Of a DNA stretch of 50,415 bases, positions 40,647 through 50,243 are shown piece after piece (the stretch's first letter is position 1; every line of letters starts with the position of its first letter). The stretch spans positions 1 through 50,415 of the forward strand of contig CAMNCW010000056.1 of the NCBI GenBank assembly GCA_946534715.1, written 5' to 3'. The DNA is from an uncultured Bacteroidales bacterium. GTDB taxonomy: Bacteria > Bacteroidota > Bacteroidia > Bacteroidales > Paludibacteraceae. Below the pieces are notes generated by a model, which had not been told where the DNA came from, made no database searches, and worked only from the letters and a program-made list of their open reading frames with translations. Both the position numbers and the translations under genes were made by a program.

Positions 40647-41472
40647 GGAAGAGAATCATTATATACATAGAATCAGTAAGGAACTGCTGCAATGGATGCC
40701 GGTGGATGCGTTTGAGGGCGAAGTGATTGTAGTGGACAAGGAGGAAATGGTAGCCGAAGCGGTGAATTACCTCAGGCAGCAGTCTGTGCTCGGGGTCGAT
40801 ACAGAGGCACGGCCGAGTTTTCAGAGGGGCATACACTACCCCACCGCCTTGGTACAAGTCGCTACGCATGAGCGGTGTTACCTGTTCCGTCTGACGCATG
40901 TGGGCATGCCGCAAGAGTTAGCGGACCTGTTTGCGGATCCGAACATCCTGAAAGTGGGTTTGGCGTTCCGGGACGACATCAATGGTCTTCGCCGGAGACG
41001 CAATTTCACGCCGGCGAACTGCGTGGATATTCAGTCCATGGTCGTCAAATACGGTATCTTGGATCTGGGCTTGCAAAAGATCTATGCCATTTGTTTCGGC
41101 AAGAAGATCTCCAAAACGCAGCAGTTGACCAATTGGGAGAACAGCCACCTCACGCCGGAGCAGGCGCGTTATGCCTCCACGGACGCATGGGCGACGCTGC
41201 TAATCTACGAAGACCTGATTGCACACGAGCCTCTGGCGGCGAAGGAAGTAGAAGCGCTCAAACGCGAAGAGAAAGAGCGGATGATCGAGCATCAGCAGGA
41301 GATACAAGACCAACGCTTGCGCGAAAAAGGCATTGAACCGCCTCCCCATTTGACGTTGGAAGAACGCGAAGAGCGCCAGGCCGCCAAACGACGCGAGTCC
41401 CGCAAACGCAAACGCCAGCGAGTGAGCGCGCGCAAGAAAGAACTGAAAGAACAGAAAGAACAAAACAAATAA
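40645..41472 (+). CDS. RNase D-like 3'-5' exonuclease (275 aa)
   Basis: A DEDDy exonuclease: Asp52 and Glu54 in LGVDTEARPSF, Asp110/Asp111 in GLAFRDDINGL, Tyr176 and Asp180 in YASTDAWATLLIYEDL. It should trim RNA or DNA 3' ends using two metal ions. It lacks the HRDC domains of true RNase D. The last 65 residues are a highly charged helix rich in Glu, Arg and Lys. ATG at 40645 is preferred to the adjacent TTG. It is 4 bases from the phosphatase gene. Confidence 0.88.
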   Translation: MEENHYIHRISKELLQWMPVDAFEGEVIVVDKEEMVAEAVNYLRQQSVLGVDTEARPSFQRGIHYPTALVQVATHERCYLFRLTHVGMPQELADLFADPNILKVGLAFRDDINGLRRRRNFTPANCVDIQSMVVKYGILDLGLQKIYAICFGKKISKTQQLTNWENSHLTPEQARYASTDAWATLLIYEDLIAHEPLAAKEVEALKREEKERMIEHQQEIQDQRLREKGIEPPPHLTLEEREERQAAKRRESRKRKRQRVSARKKELKEQKEQNK

Positions 41473-41476
41473 TGAT

Positions 41477-42892
41477 ATGAAACGAATCCTTTTTATCGCG
41501 CTATGGGCAGCGATAAGTCTTTGTAGCTTCGCACAGGCGAAGTATGTATTTTATTTCATCGGCGACGGAATGGGTCATAACCAAGTGCTGAGCGCAGAGA
41601 TGTACCGATCCGCACTCGCCGGCGAGCCTCTCGGGCGCGTACAGACGCTGATGACCACGTTCCCCTATTCCGGCAGTGCTTCGACGTATTCGAAGAGCAA
41701 TGGAATCACCGATTCGGCAGCTGCGGGTACGTGTCTCGCAACAGGTAGCAAGACGACGAACGGCACCTTGGGTCTGGACGAGAAGGGCAACAAACTGACC
41801 ACTATCGCAGAGGATCTGAAAGCACACGGCTGGGGTGTGGGTATCATGACGACGGTAGCTATTGACCATGCAACTCCTGCGGCTTTCTACGCGCATGTAG
41901 AGAAACGCAGCGAGTACTACAAGATCGGCAAACAGCTCTGTAACAGCCATTTCGATTTCTTCGGCGGCGCCGGTTTCCATTACCCGGAAGGCAAGCACGA
42001 TGACAAGCCGGAGAACCTGTACCGCAAAGCCGAGCAGGCAGGTTATGTCATTGCGCACGGCTATGACGAGGCACAAGCGCTGATGAGTGACCCGGTAGCG
42101 CAGGACAAGAAGATGATCCTTGTGCAAGCCACCGATGACCAAGGCGCCAAACACGGTGACAACCTGCCTTATGCCATTGACCGCAAGGAGGGCGATTTGA
42201 CCCTGGCGCAGATCGTGAGCACCGCTATCCCGTTCCTGGAGGAGCGCTATGAGCGGTGGTTTATGATGGTAGAGGGCGGTATGATCGACTATGCCTGCCA
42301 CGGAGACGATGCCGCTACTTCTATCGGCGAAGTGTGGGATATGGACGAAGCAATGCAACAAGCCTATGCTTTCTACAAACAACACCCGGAAGAGACGCTG
42401 ATCATCGTGACCGCGGACCACGAGACCGGCGGTTTGGCACTCGGAAACAGCGACTATACACTGCACTTGGACCAACTGCAATACCAGAAATGCTCCTCTT
42501 GGGCATTGAGCGACCAGATCCAGAAACTCTTTGACGACAACAAGAAACCGTCTTGGGCGCAAGTACAGGCTATTTACATGGAGCAATTGGGTCTTTGGAC
42601 GGAAGTGGAACTGACGGACGAGGAAGAGGACGAGTTGAAAGCCACCTATAAGAGCGTTATAGAGCATAAGAGCAAGGACGTGAAAACGATGTACAAGACC
42701 ATCAACAAGTTAGGCGACGCGGGCATTGCGATGCTGAACAAGAAAGCCCATGTGGGTTGGACCACACGCGCACACAGCGCTCACGCCGTTCCTATTTTTG
42801 CTATTGGCGCCGGCGCACAGTACTTCACAGGATGGCATGACAACACCGAGATCGTTCCGCTTATCCGCAAGGCGATAAAAGAGTATAATTAA
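41477..42892 (+). CDS. Alkaline phosphatase, secreted (471 aa)
   Basis: Signal peptide at 1-20 (CSFAQA). FIGDGMGHNQV near 28 binds a metal, the nucleophile is Ser80 in GITDSAAAGTCLATG, IDHATPAAFYAHV near 133, MVEGGMIDYACHGDD near 262 and VTADHETGGLALGN near 312 give the remaining metal ligands. It hydrolyses phosphate monoesters in the periplasm. HSAHAVPIFAIGAGA near 433 carries the last His. The stop is followed by AATTG repeats and CGAG octamers. Confidence 0.93.
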   Translation: MKRILFIALWAAISLCSFAQAKYVFYFIGDGMGHNQVLSAEMYRSALAGEPLGRVQTLMTTFPYSGSASTYSKSNGITDSAAAGTCLATGSKTTNGTLGLDEKGNKLTTIAEDLKAHGWGVGIMTTVAIDHATPAAFYAHVEKRSEYYKIGKQLCNSHFDFFGGAGFHYPEGKHDDKPENLYRKAEQAGYVIAHGYDEAQALMSDPVAQDKKMILVQATDDQGAKHGDNLPYAIDRKEGDLTLAQIVSTAIPFLEERYERWFMMVEGGMIDYACHGDDAATSIGEVWDMDEAMQQAYAFYKQHPEETLIIVTADHETGGLALGNSDYTLHLDQLQYQKCSSWALSDQIQKLFDDNKKPSWAQVQAIYMEQLGLWTEVELTDEEEDELKATYKSVIEHKSKDVKTMYKTINKLGDAGIAMLNKKAHVGWTTRAHSAHAVPIFAIGAGAQYFTGWHDNTEIVPLIRKAIKEYN

Positions 42893-42976
42893 TTGACAAT
42901 TGAGAATTGACAATTAAACTCACGAGGTCACGAGATAACGAGATAACGAGATAACGAGACATCGAGATTACGAGAC
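42887..42976. repeat. AATTGACAATTGAG repeat followed by seven CGAGATAA octamers
   Basis: AATTAATTGACAATTGAG starts at the phosphatase stop codon. From 42922 the units CGAGGTCA, CGAGATAA (three times), CGAGACAT, CGAGATTA and CGAGACTA follow in exact 8-base steps. Confidence 0.85.
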
Positions 42977-42980
42977 TAAC

Positions 42981-43018
42981 AAAGAAGAAGGCGTACATTT
43001 GCACGCCTTCTTCTTTTT
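42981..43018. terminator. Bidirectional terminator between the phosphatase and the large binding protein
   Basis: AAAGAAGAAGGCGT (42981-42994) pairs perfectly with ACGCCTTCTTCTTT (43003-43016), loop ACATTTGC, followed by T-runs on both strands. Confidence 0.9.
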
Positions 43019-43039
43019 ATTCATCGCTTCTCTTGCGGA

Positions 43040-46000
43040 TTACTTCACGGTTTGACCCTGTACATTATACATTCTCTCGTTGTACAAGATCAGGAGTTGA
43101 CCGTTGATGATGACTTTCTGCGCTTTCTCGGTAGCCCGGATGTTATCCAGAGCCGTTCCGCCGCCTTGTGAAGGCATTTCTACGGTCAGGAACAATCCGT
43201 CCGGATTGAAGTAGAAGGAGTATTTACCTGCCTTGGTCGGCTTGATACCGATATGTGCTTCACCGCCGCCGATCGCCCAATTAGAGCAGTTGTCAGAGGT
43301 CATTGCGGAATAGCTCTCCAATCCATACCAAACGGAATCAGTACCATGTACGTAAACTACCTTGAACTGCGGATCCTCAGCGATGTCAGCAATATCGATG
43401 GTAACCGCATAGTTACCGTCCATTTCCGTCATCTTCACCATCTCTTTTGCCCAGTTGGTGAAAGTACCGGCGATATAGTACTCCCTCTGAGCGAACTTAC
43501 CGGTTACGGTGAAGGTGGTAGCGTTATAAGTAACGGTTACATCGCCGGCTTCGTTCAGTTTGAAGATAACATCGTTTTCGCCATTGGTGTCGAAAGAAGG
43601 ATCTTTTACGGTCAGGTCACTGTAGCCTTTCACTTGGTCTTTCTCCCAAGTACCTTCCAAGGTAACTTTCATCCGATAAGTACCTGCCGGCAAATTCGAG
43701 AAGGTGTAACTGTCGTTCGCAGACTTCACGGCTGCGGGATTCCATTTGCCCATTAACGCGTTATCACCGGTGATGTAGTATTTAGCGGCAGCGTCCAGCA
43801 CAACAGCCTCTTCGCTTTCATACCAGAATCCGTTGCAATAATACGGAGTTGCTGCATTCCACTGCATGTCTGCTGTTTGAGTGTCCGTCTGATCCTTCTT
43901 GAAGATGATCTTGGTGTATTTAGCAGGGAAGGTATAGGAATAGAGGTCTTTTTCTTTCACTTTGCGATCCTCTTTCTTCATTGCTTCACCCGGCCAGATC
44001 TTATACACAGCGTTTTCATCCACAAAGACATACGCGTTGACACCGTTCCAGCCTTCTTTGTCCACGAAATAAAGGGTCTGGTAAACGATCTTCTCTTCGT
44101 CAGCGGTGATCGTGATCGGGTAAGCCGGCATGATCAGTTTGCCATCATTGATCTTAACGGTAGTAGCCGGCTCGCCGGTCTTATACGCGCGCAGGTTCTT
44201 TATTTCATATACTGCAGCGTCATTGGCAGCAGCGGTAACGGTCAGCTCGGTACCTTCCTGTACCTTTTCGCTAATAGCGTCTTCGCCGTTCTTGACCGTG
44301 ATCGTTCCGTTTGTCGGAGCGGTAACAGTTACTACAAACGATTCGAGTTCCGGGAAGGTGACTGTGATCGTACTGTCCGCATACTTCCAAGTGAAGGTAT
44401 AGTCACCGGCTTTGTCAGCAGTCAGCGCGAAGTTGCGTCCGTCAACGATGTTCACGTGCGCTGCACTCGGCCATGCGCGATGAATGCCGTACTCGCTTTC
44501 TCCTTCGCCGTTGAGGCTCAACCATTTATTATCCGAAACCATCTTGAAGCGGATGGTATCGGTTACGCCGAGGTTCACTTTGAGACTTGCGCTCAGGCTG
44601 TCCTTTGCCGGGACGAGGAGGTTCTTTGCCCAATTCCAACCATTGAAGTTAGCAGCGAGACCTACTTTCGGCAGTTTGGCATAGTCGCCCTTTACCACAA
44701 AGACGCCTTCTTTATAAACCACCGTTACGTTGCCTGCTTGCTCCATAGTGAAGCCGATCTGATGATCCTCTGCGTCTTGCAGACCCTTAGATTTCTCGGT
44801 TAACAGGTCATAGCCGATCCACTTCGGTTCTGCATCTTTGGTCACTACTTTCATCAGGTAGTAGCCTGTTGCCAAGTTTTCAAAGACAAATGTATCTTTC
44901 GTTACCTTGATAGCTTTTGCATTCCATTCAGACTCTGCGTCCAGACCGGCATAAGCTACCAACGCTGCGTTTCCGGTGATGTAATACTTCGCCGGTTCGA
45001 TTTCCGGGATAGCTTCCTTATTGGCATACCATGTACCGTCGCAGAAGTAGGGTTTCGCCTTGGTCCATGCGTAAGTAGCGGTTTGTGCTTCTCCGTTATT
45101 GAAAATGACGCTGCTATATGTAACCGGCACTTTCGCGGAATAGATTGCTTTCTCCCATACTTTCTCGCCGGTATTGGTCATCTCTACGCCCGGCCATGTT
45201 TGATAACCTTTCTCACCCACAAATGCGTGCGCATATATCTTATCGGTCCAATTCTTGTTGGTATTGACGAAATAGATCGTAGCAGTATCCGGCGCAGAAG
45301 GGAAGGCAATATGCAGCGAGTCGTTTGCAAAGATCCAGGTAAAGGTATAGTCGCCGGCATTGTCGCGATCCAGAATCATGTTGCGGTTGCCGCCCTTGAT
45401 GTCCTTGTCTTCGTTCCAAGCACGATGGAAAGTATAGAAACTTTCACCCTCGCCGTTTTTGCTGATCCAGTTACCGTCCAATACAATTTTGAAGGAGTCC
45501 AGACCATAGGCAAGGTTCTCAAGCGTTACAGACGCACTCAGTTTGTCCTCTGCAAGCTTCATAGCTACAGGGCTCCAACCGGTTACGTTTCCAGCAATGG
45601 CAACAGTCGGCATAGCGAAATCGCCTTCTACGGTAAATACCTTGTCTTTATAGGTAACCGTTACATCTCCCGCCTTATCCAGCACGATAATGATATTGTT
45701 ATCATCATCGGTACGCAGACCAAGCGCTTTGGAAGTAAGATCACTAAATCCTTTCCAGCTCGTGCCATCTATCAATTTCAGCGAATAATGTTGTCCGGCT
45801 TTGAGGTTCTTGATTACATATGTTTCCTCTGTTGCCTTGATAGCATCGGAATTCCAAGCTTTGGCCTTGTCCAAGCCGGCATCTACCACCAATGCGCTAT
45901 CACCGGTGAGGTAATACTTAGCCGGGATATACGGATCCCACGTACCCTCACTCCAACCGGTGATGGTATAAGTCAGATCGATCTTGTCAATTGTGTCTCC

Positions 46001-48229
46001 GGCAAGGCTGTTCCAGCGGAAGTCCGTTTTGTCATCCCACGAAGGAGCCTCAGCAGTCTTGTTGAAGCGGACAAAGACGATACTGTCGGCATCGGCGTCT
46101 AATTTGACACTCAGCGTATCGTTGCCCTTGGATTTAGGAGCAAAGAATGCGGTCCATTGATCCTCCATCTCATGTCCCTCTTTACGGGTCCAGATCCATG
46201 CAGCGATCTTCGCATCTTCTTCTGCCCATACGCCCGGCACAAACAGCAGGTCTTTCAATACCGGAACGCGATAATAGAAATTACCGGTTACGGTGAAAGT
46301 TGTTCCGTTATAGGTGATGGTCACATCGCTTGCCTCTTTCAAGGTAAAGCAGATGTTGTTATCATTGCCCGCTTTCAGACCTGCGGCAACAGGGGTCTTC
46401 AGATCCGAGAAGCCCTTGGTTTTATTCCAAGTACCATCTAACGAGAGGCGGAACGCATAGTCACCTTTAGGAAGATTAGCAATTACATACTCCTCAGCCG
46501 CTGAAGGAACAGCCGTCGGATCCCAAGCACCCATTGCCTGAGCATTGCCGACGATATAGTATTTCGCTGTTGCATCTAATACGACATCTGCTGCCGTTGC
46601 ATAGTCAAGACCATTGCAGATATAGGGTTTTGAAGCGTTCCATGTATGGTTCTCCGTCTGTTTGGTATCACCGTCATTGAAGATGATCTTGGTGTATTTA
46701 GCCGGGAAGCGGTACGAATAAACGTCTTTTCCTTTCGCTTTCTCTTCGGTTTTGGTCATTGCCTCGCCGGACCATGCTTTGTACTTATGGTCATCGTCGA
46801 GATATACATACGCCTTTACTGTCTTCCAACCGTCCTTATTGACGAAATAGATAGTCTGATAAACCACAGCCTCTTCGTCAGCGGTGATCGTGATCGGGTA
46901 AGCCGGCATGGTCAGTTGACCATTCTTGATCTCAACCGTAGTAGCCGGCTCTCCTGTCTTATACGCGCGCAGATTAATAATGTCATAAGCGGCTGCATCT
47001 TTCGAAGCCGCGCTAACGGTCAGTACGGTACCTTCCTGAACTTTTGCACCAATAGTCTCTTCGCCGTTCTTAACGGTGATTGTTCCGTGCTCCGGAGCAG
47101 TAACAGTTACCGCCGAAGATACCAGTTCCGGGAAAGCAATGCCGATAGAGTCGTTTGCATACGTCCATGTGAATGTATGTGTACCGGCTTTGTCAACGGT
47201 TACTTTCAGGTTCTCTGTGACATTGTCTGTTACACCTGCCACACCGGGCCATTCGCGATGCAAGCCATAAGCCGAACCGCCGTTTGCCTTGGTCTTCCAT
47301 GCACCATCTTTGATTATCTTGAACTCATATACGCCAACAGGAAGCTCCATCTCAACAGAAGCAGTTTTCTCATTTGCAGCAGGCTCTAATGTCCTTTGAG
47401 CGGCCCACTCATCCCACGTACCGGATATTTTTATAACTGACAAGGAAGGTACGAATTCGGGGTACTCAATAGACAAGGTTTTCGTTGCATAAGTCCATGT
47501 AAAAGTATATTCTCCTTTGGTATCTGCATCCAAAGTAAGGTTACCTGATCCGGCTACCACTTCTGCGGATTTATTGGTACGATTAAATGCAACACCATTG
47601 GAAATCCATGTACCGTCAACTTTAACGCCAAACTCATAATTACCTTTTTCCAAATTTAAGGATAAAGTAGCCGTCTTCTTGTCGCCGGCAAGCGCAAAGT
47701 TCTTGGTATCTGCCCATGAGCCGGTAAAATTGCCGTGCATCTTAATAATAGCCGGCTCGGGCTCTTCGCCGGAGGCGGACACATTCAAGAAAAAGTCATT
47801 CGTTTGATTATTATCACCGGAATATTGAGTTCTAACGATTACACCGATTTTTGCAATCTTAGCCAAATCTGCCTCAGCGACACCAAAGAACTCCTTAATA
47901 TTCATGGAGATGGTATATTTACCGGCTGTTCCGGCATAAGTCATTTTGACTTTAGCATCGAGTGCGGCATAATCTCCATCGCCATTACAATTAGCCCACG
48001 ATGTTCCATAATCTTTGCTGAACGTCTGTTCATTTGCAGGAACAAGCCACGTGTGAATAAAGCATAAAGGAGTCCAATTTGCAAAATTAGTGCCGGTTCC
48101 GTCATACGTTAATGTCACCGTTTGAGTCGGGTCAATAGGTGTAGTTGTGGAAGTTAGCGTGCCGCCTTCTTTAGCCCACATGCCTACGCTGAACAAAGCC
48201 ATCAGAAGAAAAGAAAGAATTTTTCTCAT
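43040..48229 (-). CDS. Very large secreted carbohydrate-binding-like modular protein (1729 aa)
   Basis: Signal peptide 1-19 (GMWA). Residues 20-155 match the N-terminus of the next gene upstream. The rest is repeated modules: four beta-sandwich units like GTWDEWAAQRTLEPAANEKT near 170, 265, 900 and 1200, plus a fifth near 1590; two nearly identical InlB-like units (NGTITVKNGED; RAYKTGEPATTV) near 370 and 1297; three CBM26-like units (IYFVNKDGW, KAWSGEAM) near 458, 983 and 1385; and four 'AKYYITGNAAL' units near 555, 770, 1082 and 1485. No catalytic motif is seen. CBM26 and SusE/F-like modules bind starch, so an extracellular alpha-glucan binding scaffold is likely but inferred. The C-terminus carries the shared block (ALDNIRATEKAQKVIINGQL). 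Confidence 0.8.
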   Translation of the reverse strand: MRKILSFLLMALFSVGMWAKEGGTLTSTTTPIDPTQTVTLTYDGTGTNFANWTPLCFIHTWLVPANEQTFSKDYGTSWANCNGDGDYAALDAKVKMTYAGTAGKYTISMNIKEFFGVAEADLAKIAKIGVIVRTQYSGDNNQTNDFFLNVSASGEEPEPAIIKMHGNFTGSWADTKNFALAGDKKTATLSLNLEKGNYEFGVKVDGTWISNGVAFNRTNKSAEVVAGSGNLTLDADTKGEYTFTWTYATKTLSIEYPEFVPSLSVIKISGTWDEWAAQRTLEPAANEKTASVEMELPVGVYEFKIIKDGAWKTKANGGSAYGLHREWPGVAGVTDNVTENLKVTVDKAGTHTFTWTYANDSIGIAFPELVSSAVTVTAPEHGTITVKNGEETIGAKVQEGTVLTVSAASKDAAAYDIINLRAYKTGEPATTVEIKNGQLTMPAYPITITADEEAVVYQTIYFVNKDGWKTVKAYVYLDDDHKYKAWSGEAMTKTEEKAKGKDVYSYRFPAKYTKIIFNDGDTKQTENHTWNASKPYICNGLDYATAADVVLDATAKYYIVGNAQAMGAWDPTAVPSAAEEYVIANLPKGDYAFRLSLDGTWNKTKGFSDLKTPVAAGLKAGNDNNICFTLKEASDVTITYNGTTFTVTGNFYYRVPVLKDLLFVPGVWAEEDAKIAAWIWTRKEGHEMEDQWTAFFAPKSKGNDTLSVKLDADADSIVFVRFNKTAEAPSWDDKTDFRWNSLAGDTIDKIDLTYTITGWSEGTWDPYIPAKYYLTGDSALVVDAGLDKAKAWNSDAIKATEETYVIKNLKAGQHYSLKLIDGTSWKGFSDLTSKALGLRTDDDNNIIIVLDKAGDVTVTYKDKVFTVEGDFAMPTVAIAGNVTGWSPVAMKLAEDKLSASVTLENLAYGLDSFKIVLDGNWISKNGEGESFYTFHRAWNEDKDIKGGNRNMILDRDNAGDYTFTWIFANDSLHIAFPSAPDTATIYFVNTNKNWTDKIYAHAFVGEKGYQTWPGVEMTNTGEKVWEKAIYSAKVPVTYSSVIFNNGEAQTATYAWTKAKPYFCDGTWYANKEAIPEIEPAKYYITGNAALVAYAGLDAESEWNAKAIKVTKDTFVFENLATGYYLMKVVTKDAEPKWIGYDLLTEKSKGLQDAEDHQIGFTMEQAGNVTVVYKEGVFVVKGDYAKLPKVGLAANFNGWNWAKNLLVPAKDSLSASLKVNLGVTDTIRFKMVSDNKWLSLNGEGESEYGIHRAWPSAAHVNIVDGRNFALTADKAGDYTFTWKYADSTITVTFPELESFVVTVTAPTNGTITVKNGEDAISEKVQEGTELTVTAAANDAAVYEIKNLRAYKTGEPATTVKINDGKLIMPAYPITITADEEKIVYQTLYFVDKEGWNGVNAYVFVDENAVYKIWPGEAMKKEDRKVKEKDLYSYTFPAKYTKIIFKKDQTDTQTADMQWNAATPYYCNGFWYESEEAVVLDAAAKYYITGDNALMGKWNPAAVKSANDSYTFSNLPAGTYRMKVTLEGTWEKDQVKGYSDLTVKDPSFDTNGENDVIFKLNEAGDVTVTYNATTFTVTGKFAQREYYIAGTFTNWAKEMVKMTEMDGNYAVTIDIADIAEDPQFKVVYVHGTDSVWYGLESYSAMTSDNCSNWAIGGGEAHIGIKPTKAGKYSFYFNPDGLFLTVEMPSQGGGTALDNIRATEKAQKVIINGQLLILYNERMYNVQGQTVK

Positions 48230-48275
48230 GATAATTAAAAATTAGATTAGGTTAGTAATAAGTAATATTTTGCAA

Positions 48276-48297
48276 GAGGAGTGCCGGAGCACCCCTC
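48276..48297 (-). terminator. Possible attenuating hairpin between the two binding-protein genes
   Basis: GAGGAGTGC (48276-48284) and GCACCCCTC (48289-48297) pair with one wobble around CGGA. On the minus strand only a weak T-rich stretch follows, so it may reduce rather than stop read-through. Confidence 0.4.
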
Positions 48298-48324
48298 TCT
48301 AATGTGTGCGAAAAGTATGATTAC

Positions 48325-49857
48325 TTACTTAACGATTTGTCCCATTACGTTGTAACGGACACCGGCTTTCTCTATTACAAGCATGCCGTTTACAATGCTC
48401 TTAACGGCCTTGCCCTCTACTGTGGTATTCGAAATAGCGGTAGTTTCCTTTGCCTCGATATACATGTTGCCACCGAAAGCAGCCCAAGCCTCTTCTGCGC
48501 TGCCTGCAGGACGGAAATAGATAGTCATCAAACCCGCATGGTTAGCATCCACTATATAATTATAGTCGCTATTTGGATACCATGATACGATAGCATCTGC
48601 TTCTACCTTTGCCACTTTGATTTTCTCGCCCTCAGTGAGGGTAATTTCGAGTTTATACTCACCCTCTTGCGCCGTTTGAGCGAACAATTGATCAGCAGTT
48701 AATTTCGAAGTACTCCATTCATATTTATCACCAATCAGGTAGTATCCGTCTGTCAGTGTCGGCTCGATCGGGGCGATATCACCTGTTACGGTGAACTCGG
48801 TTCCTGTATATTTGACAGTTACATCTCCGAGCGTGGTCATAGTGAATACTACGTTACCGTCCTTGTCGGTGGTCAAATTGGTTTTATTGGTCAAATCATA
48901 GAAACCTTTCTTAGTCGTCCAAGTTCCATCCACGGTGATAGCGAAAGCGTATGTGCCGGCAGCAAGATTCTCAAAGGTGTAACTCTCTGACGTTACCGGC
49001 AACTTGTCAGGATCCCAACTGCCCACTAATGTTTCGCCGGTGATATAGAATTTTACATTCGGGTCAACGGTTTTCTCTACGAAGTTACCGGTTACTGTAA
49101 ATTCGGAAGCTGTATATTTGATAGTTACAGCACCTGCCTCTTTGAGGACAAAAACAATGTTATTGTCGCCACCGCCTTTCAGATTCGTTTTGTCCGTCAA
49201 ATCACTATAACCTTTTGCCGTATTCCAAGTACCGTCCACGGTTACTTTGAAAGCATATTCCTTGTTTGCCTCGAGGTTTGGAAGTGTGACTGACTCTTCG
49301 TAAACCGGCAATTTGTTAGGGTCCCAGCTACCTACTAAGCTTTCACCGGTAACATAGAACTTAGCTACTTTTCCCGGGTCGCCAGATACATTAACGTCCA
49401 ACTTGAACTCTTGGGTCTTGTTTTGATCCTCTTCATTACCACCAACATATTGGGTACAAATAATGACACCTAATTTGCCGATCTTGGCCAAATCCTCCTC
49501 CGCAACACCAAAGAAGCTTTTGAGGTTCAGATTGATGGTATATTTACCTTTTTCTCCGGCATAAGTCATTTTGCGATTTGCATCTAACGCTTCATAATCG
49601 GCGTCACCATTGCATGCTTTCCACTCCGTGGTATAACCTTTGCTGAATGTTTGACCTTCAGCAGCATCTAGCCACGCATGGATAAAGCATTTAGGTTCCC
49701 AATTGGCAAAATTAGTACCTGTACCATCATAAGACAAGGTAATATCCGAGGAAGGATTGATTGCACCTTCCGGAGATACGGTCAATGTGCCGCCTTGCGC
49801 CGCAAACATGCTTGTGCAGAACAGCACAGCTGCGAATAAAGAGAAAATCTTTTTCAT
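48325..49857 (-). CDS. Secreted modular carbohydrate-binding-like protein, paralogue of the large one (510 aa)
   Basis: Signal peptide 1-19 (SMFA). Residues 20-155 (GTGTNFANWEPKCFIHAWLD; FFGVAEEDLAKIGKLGVI) are homologous to the start of the 1729-residue protein. Two tandem modules beginning KFYVTGESLVGSWDP and KFYITGETLVGSWDP lie near 164 and 262, and a SusE/F-like unit (YYLIGDKYEWSTSKLTADQL) near 368-465. The C-terminal block AISNTTVEGKAVKSIVNGML to RYNVMGQIVK is shared. Probable surface glycan binding. It has the only clear promoter of this pair and should drive both genes. Confidence 0.8.
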   Translation of the reverse strand: MKKIFSLFAAVLFCTSMFAAQGGTLTVSPEGAINPSSDITLSYDGTGTNFANWEPKCFIHAWLDAAEGQTFSKGYTTEWKACNGDADYEALDANRKMTYAGEKGKYTINLNLKSFFGVAEEDLAKIGKLGVIICTQYVGGNEEDQNKTQEFKLDVNVSGDPGKVAKFYVTGESLVGSWDPNKLPVYEESVTLPNLEANKEYAFKVTVDGTWNTAKGYSDLTDKTNLKGGGDNNIVFVLKEAGAVTIKYTASEFTVTGNFVEKTVDPNVKFYITGETLVGSWDPDKLPVTSESYTFENLAAGTYAFAITVDGTWTTKKGFYDLTNKTNLTTDKDGNVVFTMTTLGDVTVKYTGTEFTVTGDIAPIEPTLTDGYYLIGDKYEWSTSKLTADQLFAQTAQEGEYKLEITLTEGEKIKVAKVEADAIVSWYPNSDYNYIVDANHAGLMTIYFRPAGSAEEAWAAFGGNMYIEAKETTAISNTTVEGKAVKSIVNGMLVIEKAGVRYNVMGQIVK

Positions 49858-49917
49858 AATGATTAGATTTTTAGTTAATAAATATGGTTAATTTGTTGTG
49901 ATTTCACAAATCGGGTA

Positions 49918-49949
49918 CAAAATTACTATATTTTTTTGATATATGCAAG
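49918..49949 (-). promoter_or_regulatory. Promoter for the two binding-protein genes
   Basis: Minus strand: TAATTTTG (49925-49918) with CTTG (49949-49946) 20 bases upstream. Leader about 55 bases. Confidence 0.7.
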
Positions 49950-50136
49950 AGAAAAATGTATTTTTTTACTTTTTTCGTTAATTATTTGTATTTGGGAGCA
50001 TAAAACGAAACGAAATCTTTCGAAACCTTTCTAAATAGTCATGTTTTGGGGATAGTACTGTTGCGATAATGTACGAACATAAAGATAGTTTCCCAGTTGG
50101 TGATTTTAGTAAATAAACCAAGATAAACACTTTTGC

Positions 50137-50243
50137 GGGCTTTGGCGCTTTGCGCCTCCGGGCTTTATCGCTAAAAATGCCTTGTAAGCAAGCTTTCAGA
50201 TCATTTTTACCGCTAAATCCCGAACCCTTACGGGACAAAGCCC
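50137..50243. repeat. Cloverleaf-like inverted-repeat element
   Basis: GGGCTTTG (50137-50144) pairs with CAAAGCCC (50236-50243). Inside lie three hairpins: GGCGC/GCGCC (50144-50156), a long arm of 21 bases (50159-50179 against 50202-50222, 18 of 21 paired), and CCC/GGG (50225-50234). The 97-codon open frame over this region on the minus strand is probably a by-product. It may be a structured RNA or a dispersed element. Confidence 0.55.
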
